A stretch of DNA of 64,000 bases from Swaminathania salitolerans (GTDB taxonomy: Bacteria > Pseudomonadota > Alphaproteobacteria > Acetobacterales > Acetobacteraceae), in assembly GCF_007988945.1 (NCBI RefSeq), contig NZ_BJVC01000002.1:310001-374000 (forward strand), given 5' to 3'. Made by a program: the position numbers and the translations under genes. Shown here piece by piece: positions 56,369 to 64,000 of this stretch (position 1 is the stretch's first letter; each line of letters opens with the position of its first letter). A model generated the notes under the pieces. That model was not told where the DNA came from. It saw only the letters and a program-made list of their open reading frames with translations, and ran no database searches.

Positions 56369-59300
56369 ATGCCGACTGCACTGCGATGTATTGGCCATTC
56401 CGGCCTGTTCGATATCGCGTTCTATCTTTCCCGCAATCCGGATCTCCGCGATCTCGGCAGTGGGGCGCTCTCGCATTATCATCACTCCGGATGGCGGGAG
56501 GGGCGCAAACCGAACCCCTTTTTCGACCCCACATGGTATCTGGAAACCTATCGCGACGTGACCGGCGATCCGCTCTATCACTACATCACCCGGGGCGATT
56601 ATGAGGGGCGTCGTCCGGTGCCGTGGTTCGATCCACGCTGGTATCGCCAGTTCAACCGGGTTCCGGCCAACGGGCTCGCTCTCGCCCATTATCTCGCAAA
56701 CCGGCAGCGTCCGGAAACGCGCCCCATGCCGGAGTTCGACCCGCAATTCTATCTCCAGACCTATGCCGATGTCGCAGCCTCCGGCATGGATCCGGTCGAG
56801 CATTACATGGTGCAGGGCTTCCGCGAGATCCGGAGGCCCTTTGCTGGATTCGATCCGGTCTTTTACCGGCAGCGTTATCTGCGCCACGATCCGGACGCGA
56901 ACCCGTTCCTCCACTGGCTCGCGCATCGCCACGATCCCGGGGTATATCCCTCCCTTCCGGATCATGAGACCACGATCGCCCGGGAAATCAGACGCAGGAC
57001 GCAACCCGGTCCGTTTTTCGAGGATCACCAGCCCCTGCCTTGCGCTGCGCTGCGTCGCGCGAGAGTCCTCGCCTATTATCTGCCCCAGTATCATGCGATC
57101 CGCGAGAACGATGCCTGGTGGGGAAAAGGCTTTACCGAATGGACCAATCTGGCCCGCGGCGTTCCGCGTTTCGCCGATCACTACCAGCCGCGCATCCCCC
57201 GCGATCTCGGGCATTATCGCCTCGATACGATCGCTCCCTTGCGTGAACAGGCCCGCATGGCGCGTGAAAGCGGAATCGAGGGTTTTGTCTTCTATCACTA
57301 CTGGTTCGACGGCAAACGTCTGCTCGAGCGCCCGGTCGAACTTCTTCTGGACACACCCGACCTCGAGCTGCCCTTCTGTCTCATGTGGGCCAATGAGAGC
57401 TGGAGCCGTCGCTGGGATGGCAGCGAAAACGACGTCCTGATCGCCCAGAACCATCATGAGGCACAGGACGAGGCGCTCATCGCCGATTTCGTGCGCCACA
57501 TGAAGGACCGACGCTACATCACCGTCGCAGATCGCCCTCTGCTCATGATCTACCGTCCCGGCGCGATACCCGAAGCCCGACGCCGGATCGCCCGCTGGCG
57601 GAGCCTTTTCAGACAGGCCGGGTTCGATCCGATACTGGTCATGGCGCAGGCCTTCGGAGACCATGACCCGGCGGAATACGGTCTCGACGGGGCCATCGAG
57701 TTCCCGCCGCACAAGCTGACGGAGTCCTGCACCCCGATCGAGGATCGGGTCGAAATCCTCGACGACGATCTCACCGCCCGTATCTACGACTACAGCGAGC
57801 TCGTCGAAAAGGCGCTTGCGGACGAAACCACCCCCTATCCGCGCATCCGGACGGCCGTGCCCTCCTGGGACAACGATCCCCGGCGCCAGGGCGCCGGCCT
57901 CGTCGTTCATGGCTCCACACCGCGGCTCTACGAGCAATGGCTCTCCGGCCTCGTGGCCCAGGCACGCGCGAACCGCTTCTTCGGCGAGGCGCTGATCTGC
58001 ATCAACGCCTGGAACGAATGGGCCGAAGGTGCCTATCTCGAGCCGGACATCCATTTCGGGGCGGCCTATCTCAACGCCACGTCACGGGCTGTCAGCGGTT
58101 TCCAGAGCACCCTCTCCACCCGCCGCCTCCTGCTTGTGGGGCATGATGCCTTTCCCGCAGGTGCCCAGATGCTTCTCCTGGCGCTCGCGCGTGCCCTGCA
58201 GCGCAATCACGGCGTCGAGATCTCGTTCGTTCTGCTCGGAGGCGGCGATCTCCTGCCCGAATACCGCAAGCTCGGTACGGTCGAGATCCTGTCGCCGGGA
58301 ATGCCTTCGGCCATGGAACGGCTCGCGGGGCTGCGTCGCGAGGGGATACGCAGCGCCATCGTGAACAGCGCGGCTTCCACGCGCCTCGCTCCGGATCTGG
58401 CAGAGGCGAAAATCCCCTTCCTGCTTCTCGTGCACGAGCTTCCGGGCATGGTGCGGTCCCGACACCTGGAGTCGTCGCTCCAGCGCGCCACGCATCTCGC
58501 GCATGAGGTCTTCGTGCCGGGCGGTCTGCTGGCGCGCTGCCATCCCCAGGCGACGATCCTGCCGCAGGGACTCTATGCCGAAATCGCCTTCGACGAGAGC
58601 GACCGGAGAAAGACGCGGCAGGCGCTCGGTATCGCGCCGGATGCCGTCGTCGTCGTCGGTGTCGGGTTCGGCGACACCCGCAAGGGCTTCGATCTCTTTC
58701 TCCATCTCTTCGGCATGATGCTCAGCCCGGCCTTTCTCTTCGGCGCAGTCAATCGCAGATGCGAGACGCTCCATTTCCTGTGGGTCGGCGATCTGGACCC
58801 TTCGCTCGAGAAGACCCTGACCGACGATCTCGAGCGCGCGCTGCGAACGCGCCGTTTTCATCTGACCCGCCGGGTCAACAATGTCGCCCCGTATCTCAGC
58901 GCGGCCGACCTCTTCCTCCTGACGTCGCGTGAGGATCCCTATCCCTCGGTGGTTATGGAAGCACTCTCATCCGGCCTACCCTGCTGCGTCTTTTCGGAAA
59001 ACGGAATGATTCCCGAGCTGCTGGAGCAGTTGCGAAAGGAAGGCGACGACAGACACGAATGCGTCCCGCCGGGCGATCTTCCCGCCATGGGCGGCGTCGT
59101 GCTCGATCACCTCCGGAAGCCGCGCCCGGACCCGCGTAAGCGCAAGGGAACGGGGCGCAAGCTGAAAACGCGTTTCTCTTTCGATGCCTATGCGGCGCGC
59201 CTGATGATCTCGGCCTTTCCGACCCATCCCACCGTATCGGTGGTCGTTCTTTCATTCAATTATGCGCGCTATCTCGCCGCACGCCTTGCCACCGTATTCG

Positions 59301-60133
59301 CGCAGGACTGCCCTGTGCTTGAGATCCTCGTTCTCGATGACGGCTCGGACGATGGCAGTCCGGAGCTTGCCGAACGCTATGCCCGGGAATTCGACCGGCG
59401 GATCGTACTGGTCCGCAATGCAAAACGCAGCGGCTGCGTTTTTGCCCAATGGCAGAAGGCGCTCGATCTCGCCAAGGGCGAATGGATCTGGATCGCCGAG
59501 GCGGACGACCTCTCGGAGCCGGATTTCCTGTCGAGCCTGCTCGATGTCACACGACAAAGCGCCCGTATCGTCATGGCATTCTGCGACAGCCGGGCCATCG
59601 ACCGGGACGGGGTCGAACTCATGCCGAGTTATCAGGAATACTATCGCTCCCATGTCCGCCACCTGATGGCCCGGGACATGCTGATCGACGGGCAGAGCTT
59701 CGTCAGGGACTATCTTTCAGTCGCCAATCTCGTTCTGAACGTGAGTGCTGCCATCTTCCGTCGCGTGGCGCTGCGCGACGCAGTCCGCAGCTGCGCCCAG
59801 GAGCTGCGCACGTTCCGCCTGGCCGGAGACTGGCGTCTCTATCTCGAGCTTCTCCTGCGACCCGATGCACAGCTGGCTTTTCTGGCGAAGCCGCGCAACA
59901 TCCATCGTCGCCATTCCGACTCAGTGACAGGATCGATGGACCGGACGGATCATCTGGAGGAGATCGCGCGCCTGCATCGTGAAATCGACCGTCGTCTCGG
60001 CTATCCGGAGGGTCTGAGCCAGAGGCAGCGCATCGCGCGCGAAGACCTGGCAAAGCGCTTCGGAATCTCCCCCGCGATCCCGGCCCTTCCCTGCCCTGCC
60101 CTGCCGCCCCCGAATGCGATCAACCAGCTCTGA
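56369..60133 (+). CDS. Multidomain polysaccharide glycosyltransferase (repeat array + WbsX + GT4 + GT2)
   Basis: A 1254-residue protein with four recognisable parts. Residues about 10-200 hold some five repeats of ~38 residues with the pattern FDPxWYLxxYxDV...HYxxxGxxEGRxP. From about 230 to 560 is a WbsX-like (glycosidase-like) domain: [22 protein letters not shown] and [12 protein letters not shown], with [14 protein letters not shown] at its end. From 585 to about 920 is a GT4/GT-B fold ([29 protein letters not shown]). The C-terminal part from 955 is GT2 ([43 protein letters not shown]). ATG 56369 has a GGAG site. No signal or helices, so it is probably cytosolic and builds a capsule, O-antigen or exopolysaccharide. 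Confidence 0.85.
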   Translation: MPTALRCIGHSGLFDIAFYLSRNPDLRDLGSGALSHYHHSGWREGRKPNPFFDPTWYLETYRDVTGDPLYHYITRGDYEGRRPVPWFDPRWYRQFNRVPANGLALAHYLANRQRPETRPMPEFDPQFYLQTYADVAASGMDPVEHYMVQGFREIRRPFAGFDPVFYRQRYLRHDPDANPFLHWLAHRHDPGVYPSLPDHETTIAREIRRRTQPGPFFEDHQPLPCAALRRARVLAYYLPQYHAIRENDAWWGKGFTEWTNLARGVPRFADHYQPRIPRDLGHYRLDTIAPLREQARMARESGIEGFVFYHYWFDGKRLLERPVELLLDTPDLELPFCLMWANESWSRRWDGSENDVLIAQNHHEAQDEALIADFVRHMKDRRYITVADRPLLMIYRPGAIPEARRRIARWRSLFRQAGFDPILVMAQAFGDHDPAEYGLDGAIEFPPHKLTESCTPIEDRVEILDDDLTARIYDYSELVEKALADETTPYPRIRTAVPSWDNDPRRQGAGLVVHGSTPRLYEQWLSGLVAQARANRFFGEALICINAWNEWAEGAYLEPDIHFGAAYLNATSRAVSGFQSTLSTRRLLLVGHDAFPAGAQMLLLALARALQRNHGVEISFVLLGGGDLLPEYRKLGTVEILSPGMPSAMERLAGLRREGIRSAIVNSAASTRLAPDLAEAKIPFLLLVHELPGMVRSRHLESSLQRATHLAHEVFVPGGLLARCHPQATILPQGLYAEIAFDESDRRKTRQALGIAPDAVVVVGVGFGDTRKGFDLFLHLFGMMLSPAFLFGAVNRRCETLHFLWVGDLDPSLEKTLTDDLERALRTRRFHLTRRVNNVAPYLSAADLFLLTSREDPYPSVVMEALSSGLPCCVFSENGMIPELLEQLRKEGDDRHECVPPGDLPAMGGVVLDHLRKPRPDPRKRKGTGRKLKTRFSFDAYAARLMISAFPTHPTVSVVVLSFNYARYLAARLATVFAQDCPVLEILVLDDGSDDGSPELAERYAREFDRRIVLVRNAKRSGCVFAQWQKALDLAKGEWIWIAEADDLSEPDFLSSLLDVTRQSARIVMAFCDSRAIDRDGVELMPSYQEYYRSHVRHLMARDMLIDGQSFVRDYLSVANLVLNVSAAIFRRVALRDAVRSCAQELRTFRLAGDWRLYLELLLRPDAQLAFLAKPRNIHRRHSDSVTGSMDRTDHLEEIARLHREIDRRLGYPEGLSQRQRIAREDLAKRFGISPAIPALPCPALPPPNAINQL

Positions 60134-60183
60134 AACACGCATATGGCCGGACGGGGGCAACCGCCCGGGTCAGGAAATCCCGT

Positions 60184-60753
60184 TCAAGGGCGCGTGGGTT
60201 CATGTTCGCGAAGCCGCGGCATCAGTTCCACGAAATTGCACGGGCTGTGCCGGCTGTCGAGCTGATGGACGAGAATGTCGTCCCAACCGTCGCACACCGC
60301 CCCGGAGGATCCTGGAAGGGCGAAAAGGAACGTGCCTGCCGCCACGCCGGCCATCGCTCTGGACTGGATGGTCGACGTGCCGATCTTTGCATAGGACAGC
60401 ATACGGAACAGCTCGCCGAAGCCCGGAATATCCTTCTCGATAACAGCGGCAAACGCTTCCGGTGTCACGTCCCGACCCGTGATGCCAGTCCCTCCGGTCG
60501 TGATCACCACGTCGATCTGCGGATCATCGATCCAGGCCTTCAGGCAGGTCGTGATGCGCTCGACACTATCGGGCACGATATCCCGCGCGGCCAGATCGTG
60601 CCCTGCCGCCTCGATACGGGCGGCGAGGATCGCCCCCGAACGATCCGTCTCCAGCGTACGACTGTCGGAAACCGTGAGAACGGCGATACGGCACGGGCGA
60701 AACACTGTGGCAGGGTTCTGGGTCTTCGTTTCCAAGGCGGGCGTCCTGAGCAT
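60184..60753 (-). CDS. moaB: Molybdenum cofactor biosynthesis protein MoaB
   Basis: A 189-residue MogA/MoaB-family protein that adenylylates molybdopterin. Motifs [34 protein letters not shown] and [20 protein letters not shown] 60753 gives the usual length; the frame is open for 60 more codons (to a GTG at 60933) including the 12-bp repeat at 60868-60903 (MTNDMTND in this frame), which I do not include. It is convergent with the large glycosyltransferase and divergent from the NAD kinase. Other Moa genes are elsewhere. Confidence 0.9.
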   Translation of the reverse strand: MLRTPALETKTQNPATVFRPCRIAVLTVSDSRTLETDRSGAILAARIEAAGHDLAARDIVPDSVERITTCLKAWIDDPQIDVVITTGGTGITGRDVTPEAFAAVIEKDIPGFGELFRMLSYAKIGTSTIQSRAMAGVAAGTFLFALPGSSGAVCDGWDDILVHQLDSRHSPCNFVELMPRLREHEPTRP

Positions 60754-60867
60754 GGGGAGACGGATCCGTATCGTGAGGGAACGGTCGCGATCGCTCTCCC
60801 TAATGCCGCCAGCCGCCGCGCGCCGCAACTCCTGCGCGCCTGTCGCGATATCGGCCGCCCGGCCCCT

Positions 60868-60903
60868 CGTCACGTCGTTCGTCATATCGTTCGTCATGTC
60901 GCT
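60868..60903. repeat. 12-bp tandem repeat, three copies
   Basis: CGTCACGTCGTT, CGTCATATCGTT and CGTCATGTCGCT are adjacent. They lie between the moaB and NAD-kinase genes, within the open frame upstream of moaB, where they read as MTND repeats. The multiple of three keeps the frame open, so it is either untranslated leader or a variable N terminus. Confidence 0.7.
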
Positions 60904-61073
60904 AATGGCCGTTCCGGGCTTCGAGGGCGTCACGCGTGAGGTTGCGACATGCGAGCACGGTCGCTAGGGTGCAGCGAAACCCTATTCTTTCAAGAGGCTC
61001 GATTGGTGAACCGTCTGATCCGAGGCCTGAACTTCCTGCCCGGCGGGTCTCGCTTCCTCATGGCAGGCGCGGC

Positions 61074-61877
61074 ATGAGCGCGCCGATGCAGACGCCCTCA
61101 TGCTTCCCGAAAAAGCCCGAGCGCATCGCCTTTCTCGCTGCGCCTACCGATATTGCCCGTCAGACACGGGAGAAACTGATCGGTCGATACGGAGATTGCC
61201 CGCTCGAGACCGCGGATGTCGCCGTATGCCTCGGCGGCGACGGCTTTCTGCTCGAAGTACTCCATCGCGTCATTCAGTTCGGTATTCCCGTCTATGGCCT
61301 GAACTGCGGATCGGTCGGCTTTCTGCTCAATACGGTGTCGGATCAGGATCTGATCAGCCGCCTGACCAAGGCCCAGCCATCGGAGCTGCACCCCTTGCGC
61401 ATGAAGGCGACAGGACGGGACGGGACGGCGCATGAGGGGATCGCGTTCAATGACGTCTTCCTGTTCCGTCAGACACGTCAGGCTGTGAAAATCCGGATCG
61501 AAGTGGATAACAGGGTTCGCCTTCCCGAGCTGATCTGCGACGGTATCATCGTGGCAACCCCTGCGGGATCGACCGCCTATAATCTCTCCGCCCACGGGCC
61601 GATCGTGCCCCTCACGGCCAATCTGCTTCCCCTGACGCCGATTTCCGCGTTTCGCCCGCGGCGCTGGCGGGGTGCGCTTCTTCCTTCCTCCGCTTCGGTC
61701 CGTTTCACCCTGCTCGAACAGGACAAGAGGCCCTGCGCCGCCGTGGCCGATTTCCTCGAGGTGCGCGACGTGGTCGGCGTGACCGTGGACGAGGACAGGA
61801 GCCTCAAGGCGACGATCCTCTTCGATCCCGATCACGGTCTTTCAGAGCGGATCATCGCAGAACAATTTGCCGAATGA
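61074..61877 (+). CDS. nadK: NAD kinase
   Basis: A 267-residue ATP-NAD kinase that makes NADP. Diagnostic VCLGGDGFLLEVLH (GGDG) and GLNCGSVGFLLN, then ELICDGIIVATPAGSTAYNLSAHGPIV. ATG 61074 (MSAPMQTPS) is the best start by length; the frame is open from 60936 and ATG 61086 is also possible. The stop lies 26 bp before the amidase gene, so the two may form an operon. Confidence 0.93.
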   Translation: MSAPMQTPSCFPKKPERIAFLAAPTDIARQTREKLIGRYGDCPLETADVAVCLGGDGFLLEVLHRVIQFGIPVYGLNCGSVGFLLNTVSDQDLISRLTKAQPSELHPLRMKATGRDGTAHEGIAFNDVFLFRQTRQAVKIRIEVDNRVRLPELICDGIIVATPAGSTAYNLSAHGPIVPLTANLLPLTPISAFRPRRWRGALLPSSASVRFTLLEQDKRPCAAVADFLEVRDVVGVTVDEDRSLKATILFDPDHGLSERIIAEQFAE

Positions 61878-61903
61878 CGCAGTGACGTGAAAGGCGCGCG
61901 CGC

Positions 61904-63310
61904 ATGAGTGGTTCCGGTGCTTCCGATTCCTTCACCCCTCTTCCTCCCTCCCTTCCTTTCACGCTGCGTGAGGCGGCAGAACGTCTGGAACGGGGTGAAA
62001 CGACGAGCAGGGCGCTCGTGGAAATGTGTATCGAGCGGGTCGAGACATGCGGGAACGCGCGCGCCGCCTATGACGGGGCGTTCAATGCCGATCGCGCCCG
62101 ACGCTACGCCGACGCCGCCGATCATATCCGCGCGAAGGGATATCAGGCGTCTCCCCTCGCCGGGCTTCCGATCTCGATCAAGGGTCTGTTCGATCTTGCG
62201 GGCGACGTGACCCGGGCCGGATCCCTCATCCTTGCGGACCGCCCCCCGGCGGGATCTGATGCGAAGGCCATCGGTCATCTGCGCGCAGCCGGATTCATTC
62301 TCCTCGGTCACACGCAGATGACCGAATTCGCCTATTCCGGCCTCGGTCTCAACCCGCATGGCCCCCAACCCGTCAATACGCTCGTGGACACGCAGGACGC
62401 GGTGCCGGGAGGATCCAGCTCGGGCGGGGCGGTTTCGGTCGCAACCGGCGCGGCCCTTGCGGCCATAGGCTCCGACACGGGGGGGTCCTGTCGTATCCCG
62501 GCAGCTTTCAACGGTCTGACCGGTTTCAAACCCACAGCGTCGCGCATCAGTCGCGAGGGCATGATTCCGCTCTCTCCGAGCTTCGACAGCGTCGGTGCAA
62601 TGGCCCGCGACGTTCGCGACTGCGCCCTGCTCGACCACATCATGGCCGGGCACAACCCGATGGACCGCGCGCCCTCCCTCATCGCGAGAGATAGAAAAGA
62701 GGGGCGGATCTGCCTCCTCCTCCCGACCTCCATTCTGCGCGACGATGCGGATTCACAGGTTCTTGCGGTGTTCGAAGCGGCCCTCAAACATCTCGAGCAA
62801 GGGGGGATCGAGATCGTCCGGCGCCCCCTGCCGCTGCTGGAAACCGCGGCAGGGCTCAATCTTCAGGGACAGATCGTCGCGGCGGAATCCTATCTGACTT
62901 TCCATGACGATCTGCTTCTCCATCCGGAGCGGTTCGACCCCCGCGTGCGCGAACGGATCGAAGTCGGCGAAAGCATTCCCGTCGCGACGCTGCGCGACCT
63001 CTATATCGAGCGACAGAAGCTTTGCGCACAATTCGCCTCGGAGATGAGCGATTTCGACGCGATGATCTGCCCGACCGTGCCGATCCTCCCCCCCGCGATA
63101 AGCGCCTGTCAGGACAAGGTGTCCTATGGTCGCTACAACCGGCTCGTCCTGCGCAATCCGTCATTCGCAAATCTCTTCGACGGCTGCGCGATCACCCTTC
63201 CGATGCAATGGGAGGGTCTTCCGGCCGGGTTGATGCTGACGGCCAGCAACGGAAAGGACCAGACGCTCCTCTCGGTGGCGGAGCGTATCGAGCGTCGCCT
63301 GAAAATCTGA
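61904..63310 (+). CDS. Amidase (amidase signature family)
   Basis: A 468-residue hydrolase. The Ser-cisSer-Lys triad is visible: Lys in LPISIKGLFD, Ser in PGGSSSGGAVSVA, and nucleophile Ser in GSDTGGSCRIPAA. The length and the absence of a GatA-specific neighbour (GatB, GatC) suggest a stand-alone amidase, for example acting on aryl or urea-type amides, rather than tRNA-Gln amidotransferase. It follows the NAD kinase gene closely; substrate unknown. Confidence 0.88.
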   Translation: MSGSGASDSFTPLPPSLPFTLREAAERLERGETTSRALVEMCIERVETCGNARAAYDGAFNADRARRYADAADHIRAKGYQASPLAGLPISIKGLFDLAGDVTRAGSLILADRPPAGSDAKAIGHLRAAGFILLGHTQMTEFAYSGLGLNPHGPQPVNTLVDTQDAVPGGSSSGGAVSVATGAALAAIGSDTGGSCRIPAAFNGLTGFKPTASRISREGMIPLSPSFDSVGAMARDVRDCALLDHIMAGHNPMDRAPSLIARDRKEGRICLLLPTSILRDDADSQVLAVFEAALKHLEQGGIEIVRRPLPLLETAAGLNLQGQIVAAESYLTFHDDLLLHPERFDPRVRERIEVGESIPVATLRDLYIERQKLCAQFASEMSDFDAMICPTVPILPPAISACQDKVSYGRYNRLVLRNPSFANLFDGCAITLPMQWEGLPAGLMLTASNGKDQTLLSVAERIERRLKI

Positions 63311-63549
63311 ACCCGGGAAGCGCGGCAGCCGTGTCGATCGGCGATCAGATCCTTCCCTGCGAGGTCCCGAAAGAGGCCTGCTGCGTGGCGCGAGACCGGG
63401 AAGATCCCCGATGACGGTCTTGCCCCTGGCGCGCTCCGTCTGCGGTCGGAAAAGACAGGCGAATATCGGGACCGTCCTGTCGGATACGCCGCTGCATTCT
63501 TCTCACGCAAGGCGATCATTCCGTCATGCGTCCGGCCATGTCGGTTCGG
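63311..63549. other. 239-bp spacer between convergent genes
   Basis: I see no gene, repeat or clear terminator here. It separates the amidase gene (plus) from the fascin-like gene (minus). Confidence 0.6.
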
Positions 63550-64000
63550 TTAAAGTCGGGGGCGCATCAGGACAGGCTCGGGTGTAAACTGTTCCCATTC
63601 CTTGACCGCGAGCCGGTCGCAGATGATCTGGTCACCCGTGATCGCGCTGAGATATCTGCCCGTATAGCCATGTCGCAGCGAAATCGTACCGTTATCGTTG
63701 CGGACGAGACGATAGAACAGCTCGGGACCCTGGTTGTTGTCGCGCTCGATCGTGAGGCAGTCCTTCGTCGGCGTCGTAAGCACCGCCTGATTCCCCGTGA
63801 CGGGATGCATGACCAAGGGAAGTTTCCTGCTCCCATCGGCGACACCATGGGACACGATCCCGAGCTGCCGGTCGATATGCAGATATGTCCCGTGACAGGT
63901 TCTCAGCAGGAAGGACTGCGTGACGTCCACCGCTCCATGCGGCTCTTCCTCCGTTTCCTCCCATATCCGGCGTCGGGTCAGGTCGATGAGGAAATCGGAA
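63550..64000 (-). CDS. C-terminal part of a protein with a fascin-like beta-trefoil domain
   Basis: The minus frame is open to the right edge of the window, so the start is missing. At least 149 residues are visible. The last ~110 residues have features of a fascin/actin-crosslinking-like beta-trefoil: FLLRTCHGTYLHID, SLRHGYTGRYLSAI and VKEWEQFTPEP. In bacteria such domains usually bind carbohydrate. The visible N-terminal piece (DFLIDLTRRRIWEETEEEP) is not assigned. An in-frame GTG at 63930 could mimic a start, but upstream sequence is open. Confidence 0.65.
   Translation of the reverse strand, partial: SDFLIDLTRRRIWEETEEEPHGAVDVTQSFLLRTCHGTYLHIDRQLGIVSHGVADGSRKLPLVMHPVTGNQAVLTTPTKDCLTIERDNNQGPELFYRLVRNDNGTISLRHGYTGRYLSAITGDQIICDRLAVKEWEQFTPEPVLMRPRL

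Noticed and set aside
60754-60933. N-terminal extension of MoaB (60 residues)
   Set aside because: The added part contains a 12-bp DNA repeat and has no counterpart in the family; the shorter form has normal length.

Overview
The window is a GC-rich, gene-dense piece of bacterial chromosome, most likely from an acetic acid bacterium (Acetobacteraceae, Alphaproteobacteria). This is inferred from gene content and was not checked by any search. The pointers are an Entner-Doudoroff edd-eda pair, a phosphoketolase plus acetate kinase operon, a polyol ABC importer with a short-chain dehydrogenase very like the Gluconobacter D-arabitol enzyme, a thiOSGE operon, metXW, and a Hint-domain/strand-loop-strand repeat protein. 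No tRNA, rRNA, CRISPR array or intact insertion sequence was seen.

Layout. 1-2.2 kb: the end of a DUF444 gene and spoVR, then a 464-bp spacer with short tandem repeats, a dif-like site and two opposed DnaA boxes. 2.2-10.9 kb, minus strand: a CPA1 cation/proton antiporter with a cyclic-nucleotide-binding domain, thiO-thiS-thiG-thiE, glmS and glmU. 11-15.4 kb: gph, a strikingly AT-rich 590-bp spacer and a 1050-residue Hint/AIDA-repeat protein. 15.5-29.3 kb: gyrB with a coupled DUF3108 gene, a Tat-type SDR, clpB behind a probable sigma-32 promoter, a glycosyltransferase with a C-terminal discoidin-like region, an AGE-family isomerase, a secreted two-repeat protein, purH and a YdjM-like membrane protein. 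29.4-33.7 kb: a tripartite EmrAB/NodT-type efflux operon. 34-37.5 kb: an SDR, eda and edd. 37.8-40.8 kb: a TonB-dependent receptor. 40.9-51.1 kb: a carbon-use block of pentulose kinase, two permeases, an ABC ATPase and a polyol dehydrogenase on the plus strand, facing a HAD phosphatase, phosphoketolase and acetate kinase on the minus strand. 51.5-51.8 kb: a head-to-head pair of IS630-type transposase remnants. 52-64 kb: an RhlE-type helicase, a nitroreductase, metX-metW, a four-part polysaccharide glycosyltransferase, moaB, an NAD kinase, an amidase, and the end of a gene with a fascin-like domain.

How the genes fit together. The 41-51 kb block reads as a route in which a pentitol is imported, oxidised to a pentulose and phosphorylated; phosphoketolase splits the resulting pentose phosphate, and acetate kinase recovers ATP from the acetyl phosphate. 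The importer has no visible substrate-binding protein. edd-eda covers the parallel gluconate route. glmU-glmS supply UDP-GlcNAc, and several envelope or glycan genes are scattered through the window.

Most unusual. (1) Short tandem repeats of 12-16 bp with unrelated unit sequences recur in at least seven spacers or gene edges. (2) The dif-like site and the DnaA-box pair share one spacer. (3) edd runs 131 bp into eda. (4) The metX leader carries a terminator-like hairpin. (5) The 1254-residue glycosyltransferase joins an N-terminal repeat array to three sugar-active domains. I found no convincing wholly new multi-gene system. The best candidates for new biology are the Hint/AIDA-repeat locus and the repeat family.
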